Part shown: positions 4,985 through 6,825 of the stretch, one piece after another | How the letters are laid out: every line of letters starts with the position of its first letter | Position numbering within the stretch: position 1 is the first letter of the stretch | Notes under the pieces: model-generated | Told to the model about the DNA's origin: nothing | What the model saw: the letters and a program-made list of their open reading frames with translations, nothing else | Database searches by the model: none | Source: Streptomyces lilacinus | Lineage (GTDB): Bacteria; Actinomycetota; Actinomycetes; Streptomycetales; Streptomycetaceae | Length of the DNA stretch: 6,825 nt | Reading direction: 5' to 3' | NCBI GenBank assembly: GCA_000715685.1 | Contig: KL569419.1 | Span: forward strand, 30,189-37,013 | Position numbers and translations under genes: made by a program

Positions 4985-6053
4985 GCCGGGCCATCTCCCG
5001 TGTGGTGTAGCCGCGCTCGAAGTGGCGCGGCTCGGAGAGCATGCGCGCAACGAGGTCCAGCAGCAGCCGGGCGTACTCCCCCACCGTGCCCGGCCAGACG
5101 GAGGCGTCCAGCATCCAGGGCTCGGCCTCGCCCGACAGGTCGGTCGTGCCCTCGCGGATGAGCGTCTTGGACAGCTTCGCCCCGGAGTCGGAGAGCACGA
5201 CGGGGGTGAGTAACCGCGCCGGCGGCACGGCCCCGGGCCAGCACAGGGACGCCTCGTCGAGGAGGCGGCAGCCCGGGGCCCAGTCGGCGCCCTTGACGAT
5301 GACGGGCAGGGCGTCGTCCCGGGCCGCCACCCGTTCCTTGACCAGGTTGCGGTGCAGGGTCGTCAGGCCCACGAAGGTGCCGGAGCGGGGAGTGATGTCC
5401 GCGGTGTACGGGCCGTGGTCGAGGCAGACGGCCGCGAACCGCGCCTCCCGCGGCCCGGACGGCAGGAGTTCGGTGCGTTCCCCGTGCTTCTGCGACCAGC
5501 CGCAGCGCGGGCAGGGCAGGCCGACCGGAACGGTGCCGGTGGAGGGCGCCAGCACCCACCGCAGCCGGTCCATCAGGCCGAGGGAGGCGAGGAGCTCCTC
5601 GCGGAAGGCCCTGGTGGACTGCTGGTCGCCGTAGGTCTCCACCTCGTAGGGCACGCCGGTGGCGGCGGACAGCTCGTCGAAGAGGCCGCCGTAGTGGTGC
5701 TTGACCAGCCCGGCCACGCGGGCACCGCCCAGGGCCTCGCGGAAGGAACGCTCGTAGAGGCTGCCCGTCCCGGGGCAGGTCCGGGTCTCGTACGGGGCGT
5801 TGTCCAGGGCCCCGAAACGTATGCGGACCGCTACGCCGAATCGTTCCCGCGCCGCCCGGGCGAGCAGGAAGACGGCGGTCTGCATGACGTTGGTGCCCAG
5901 GTGGGGCGCGCCGTTGATCTGCACGCCCGCGTGCAGGACGACGCGGCGCCGGCCGGTGGCGAGCAGCCGGGGACGGATGAGGTCAGCGCTGTGCGAGACC
6001 GCGCCGGCGGTGACGCCGACGGGCGATACGAGCGGGGGTTCGGGGGCGTGCAC
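4884..6053 (-). CDS. Class I lysyl-tRNA synthetase-like protein, short form (probable stand-alone amino acid-activating ligase)
   Basis: A 389-residue protein read leftward. GTG 6053 is chosen because AGGAGG lies nine bases upstream and the upstream methyltransferase stops only 29 bases before it. It has the order of a class I aminoacyl-tRNA synthetase: a first strand RVVLHAGVQINGAPHLGTN with the HIGH-like motif HLGT (51-54), then VRIRFGALDNAP; a helical insertion with ATGVPYEVETY (131-141); a zinc-knuckle pattern CPRC (Cys181, Cys184) completed by CLDH (Cys210, His213); a late active-site segment LPVIVKGADWAPG (249-261); and a KMSKS-like GAKLSKT (291-297). Motif order and the Cys4-type insertion most resemble class I LysRS. 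Those proteins usually exceed 500 residues with a helical anticodon-binding C-terminal region; only about 90 residues follow KLSKT here, the last ~30 being Gly/Pro/Arg-rich. It may activate lysine or an analogue and pass it to a non-tRNA acceptor, as CysRS-derived MshC does. A divergent resistance synthetase or a tRNA-dependent role remains possible. Confidence 0.68.
   Translation of the reverse strand: MHAPEPPLVSPVGVTAGAVSHSADLIRPRLLATGRRRVVLHAGVQINGAPHLGTNVMQTAVFLLARAARERFGVAVRIRFGALDNAPYETRTCPGTGSLYERSFREALGGARVAGLVKHHYGGLFDELSAATGVPYEVETYGDQQSTRAFREELLASLGLMDRLRWVLAPSTGTVPVGLPCPRCGWSQKHGERTELLPSGPREARFAAVCLDHGPYTADITPRSGTFVGLTTLHRNLVKERVAARDDALPVIVKGADWAPGCRLLDEASLCWPGAVPPARLLTPVVLSDSGAKLSKTLIREGTTDLSGEAEPWMLDASVWPGTVGEYARLLLDLVARMLSEPRHFERGYTTREMARLIGRRPAAAGGGAGRPPGRPGNRDAAWARRTGR
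4961..4980. terminator. Perfect 20-bp GC palindrome at the convergent gene junction, possible bidirectional terminator hairpin
   Basis: CGGCCGCCGGCCGGCGGCCG is its own reverse complement. It ends one base before the stop codon (4982-4984) of the EctD-like gene and lies inside the 3' coding end of the opposing LysRS-like gene. In RNA from either strand it can fold as an 8-bp all-GC stem with a GGCC loop. There is no T-tract, so if it works it would resemble the T-less hairpins frequent in actinomycetes. It codes for PRPPAGGR in one gene and RRPAAAGG in the other. Confidence 0.5.
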
Positions 6054-6061
6054 GACGGCCG

Positions 6062-6067
6062 TCCTCC
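6062..6067 (-). promoter_or_regulatory. Ribosome binding site for the GTG start at 6053
   Basis: On the minus strand AGGAGG lies nine bases before GTG 6053, in the 29-bp gap after the methyltransferase stop. It sets the start of the LysRS-like protein and rules out the much longer upstream open frame that would run deep into the methyltransferase gene. Confidence 0.6.
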
Positions 6068-6082
6068 TCGTTCTCCTCGGGC

Positions 6083-6825
6083 TCACCAGTGGTGGCGGAC
6101 CGTGGCCGGCGGCAGGTCCAGGACCCGCAGGGGGCCGGTCCAGCCGTCGGGGCGCGGGCCGTCGAGGGTCTCGAGGCGCGGGGTGCGCGACCGTGCGGCG
6201 GTTCGCAGCAGTTCCAGCAGTCCGTCGCCGGTGAGCCGGCCGGCCGGCGCGTCGATGTCCGTACCGTCGCCGACCCAGCGGCTGGCGAGGCCCACGATGA
6301 AGTACGCGGGCACCTCGCGCCCCGCCCGCCACAGCACGGCCTCGCCCGCCTCCTCCAGGGCCAGCACCCGCTCCATGTGGGACAGGGTGAAGTCGCCGAG
6401 GGGCAGCGGGCACAGGGTGACGGCGTGCACGCGGTAGCCGGCGTCCTCGAGCAACCGTACCGCGGTGCGGGGCGTGGAGTAGCTGCCGATCGTCAGGCCC
6501 AGGTCGCTGCCGAGCGCCCGGCCGTGGCCGATGATCGCCGGTGCCCACTTCAGCCCGTCGGTGCCGCCGCTGATGGAGCGGCGCAGGGCGTCGGCCTCCG
6601 GGATGAGCGGGACGTAGGGCGGGTTACTGGTGACGACCAGCCGTCCGGGCAGCGGGGTGGGCGCGGTGGCCAGCAGCTCGTCGGTCGACATGCGGGCGAA
6701 GTCGCCGCGGGCGACGGTGACCGGCCCGTCGCCGTTCCGGGAGGCGTAGTGGGCGGTGGCCCAGGCCACGGACGCCGCGCCGGAGTCGACGCCGTGGACG
6801 CGTGCGGCGCCGGCGCGGGCCATGG
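6083..6825 (-). CDS. NPPY-motif SAM-dependent methyltransferase, HemK/PrmC-like (N-terminus outside window)
   Basis: The visible 247 codons continue without interruption to the right edge of the window, so the start lies outside; the ATG near 6823 is probably internal. The first visible residues, ARAGAARVHGVDSG, are the strand-2 acidic SAM-ribose region (GVD) of a Rossmann methyltransferase; the motif I glycine loop should lie just upstream. GDFARM follows as the adenine-binding acidic site, then VVTSNPPYVPLIPEADALR (64-82 of the visible part) with the catalytic NPPY, and a GGTDGL segment as in HemK/PrmC. NPPY enzymes methylate planar nitrogens: Gln amides in release factors, adenines, or amines of small molecules. 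The C-terminal part (TLCPLPLGDFTLSHMERV onward) is longer than in PrmC, which argues against the housekeeping enzyme. It is the first visible gene of the minus-strand operon and is followed after 29 bp by the LysRS-like gene, suggesting a joint function such as N-methylation of the ligated amino acid. Confidence 0.75.
   Translation of the reverse strand, partial: MARAGAARVHGVDSGAASVAWATAHYASRNGDGPVTVARGDFARMSTDELLATAPTPLPGRLVVTSNPPYVPLIPEADALRRSISGGTDGLKWAPAIIGHGRALGSDLGLTIGSYSTPRTAVRLLEDAGYRVHAVTLCPLPLGDFTLSHMERVLALEEAGEAVLWRAGREVPAYFIVGLASRWVGDGTDIDAPAGRLTGDGLLELLRTAARSRTPRLETLDGPRPDGWTGPLRVLDLPPATVRHHW

Noticed and set aside
5352..6437. Plus-strand open frames opposite the LysRS-like and methyltransferase genes
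   Set aside because: Low-complexity antisense translation with no motifs and no credible ribosome binding site; the minus-strand products have conserved catalytic motifs.
6054..6548. Upstream extension of the LysRS-like frame, making a protein of about 554 residues
   Set aside because: It would overlap the methyltransferase gene by more than 460 bp, the extra sequence is Arg/Pro/Gly-rich shadow translation, and GTG 6053 has a good ribosome binding site.
1..6825. CRISPR array, tRNA genes, insertion sequence ends or attachment sites
   Set aside because: No regularly spaced repeats, tRNA-like cloverleaf with CCA-adjacent stem, transposase or long terminal inverted repeats were seen by reading; a tRNA or covariance-model scan was not possible here.

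Overview
The window is very GC-rich, with the strong third-position G/C bias, GTG starts and GAGG/AGGAG ribosome binding sites of a streptomycete-like actinomycete. It looks like part of an accessory, probably biosynthetic, gene cluster. No ribosomal, tRNA, CRISPR or transposase gene was seen. The genus is an inference from composition and gene content.

Layout: (1) the first 84 bases hold the N-terminus of a succinate-semialdehyde-dehydrogenase-type aldehyde dehydrogenase on the minus strand, leaving the window. (2) A divergent spacer of about 330 bases carries a 10-bp tandem repeat, a 20-bp dyad with a third half-site, and a plausible promoter for the next gene. (3) 414-1109 (+) is a small P4H-like Fe(II)/2-oxoglutarate enzyme with no recognisable HxD/E facial triad. 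(4) 1030-2289 (-) is an ATP-grasp ligase whose 3' end overlaps that of gene 3 by 80 bp. (5) 2380-3882 (+), divergent from the ligase, is a class A FAD monooxygenase. (6) 4046-4984 (+) is an EctD (ectoine 5-hydroxylase)-like PhyH-family dioxygenase. (7) 4884-6053 (-) is a short class I lysyl-tRNA-synthetase-like protein whose 3' end overlaps gene 6 by 101 bp across a perfect 20-bp palindrome. (8) 6083-6825 (-) is the C-terminal part of an NPPY-motif (HemK/PrmC-like) SAM methyltransferase, immediately upstream of gene 7 in the same operon.

How the genes might work together (inference): two Fe/2OG oxygenases and a flavin monooxygenase could modify an amino acid or similar small metabolite. Two independent adenylate- or acyl-phosphate-forming enzymes, the ATP-grasp ligase and the LysRS-like protein, could form amide or ester bonds, and the NPPY methyltransferase could N-methylate the product or a protein. 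No NRPS, PKS or RiPP precursor is visible, so a small modified amino acid or a short non-NRPS peptide is the most economical guess. The most unusual parts are the LysRS-like protein with almost no room for an anticodon-binding domain, the P4H-like enzyme lacking an evident HxD (the situation in Fe/2OG halogenases), and an EctD-like gene with no ectABC beside it. The mixed strands also leave open that this is a junction between two clusters rather than one pathway.
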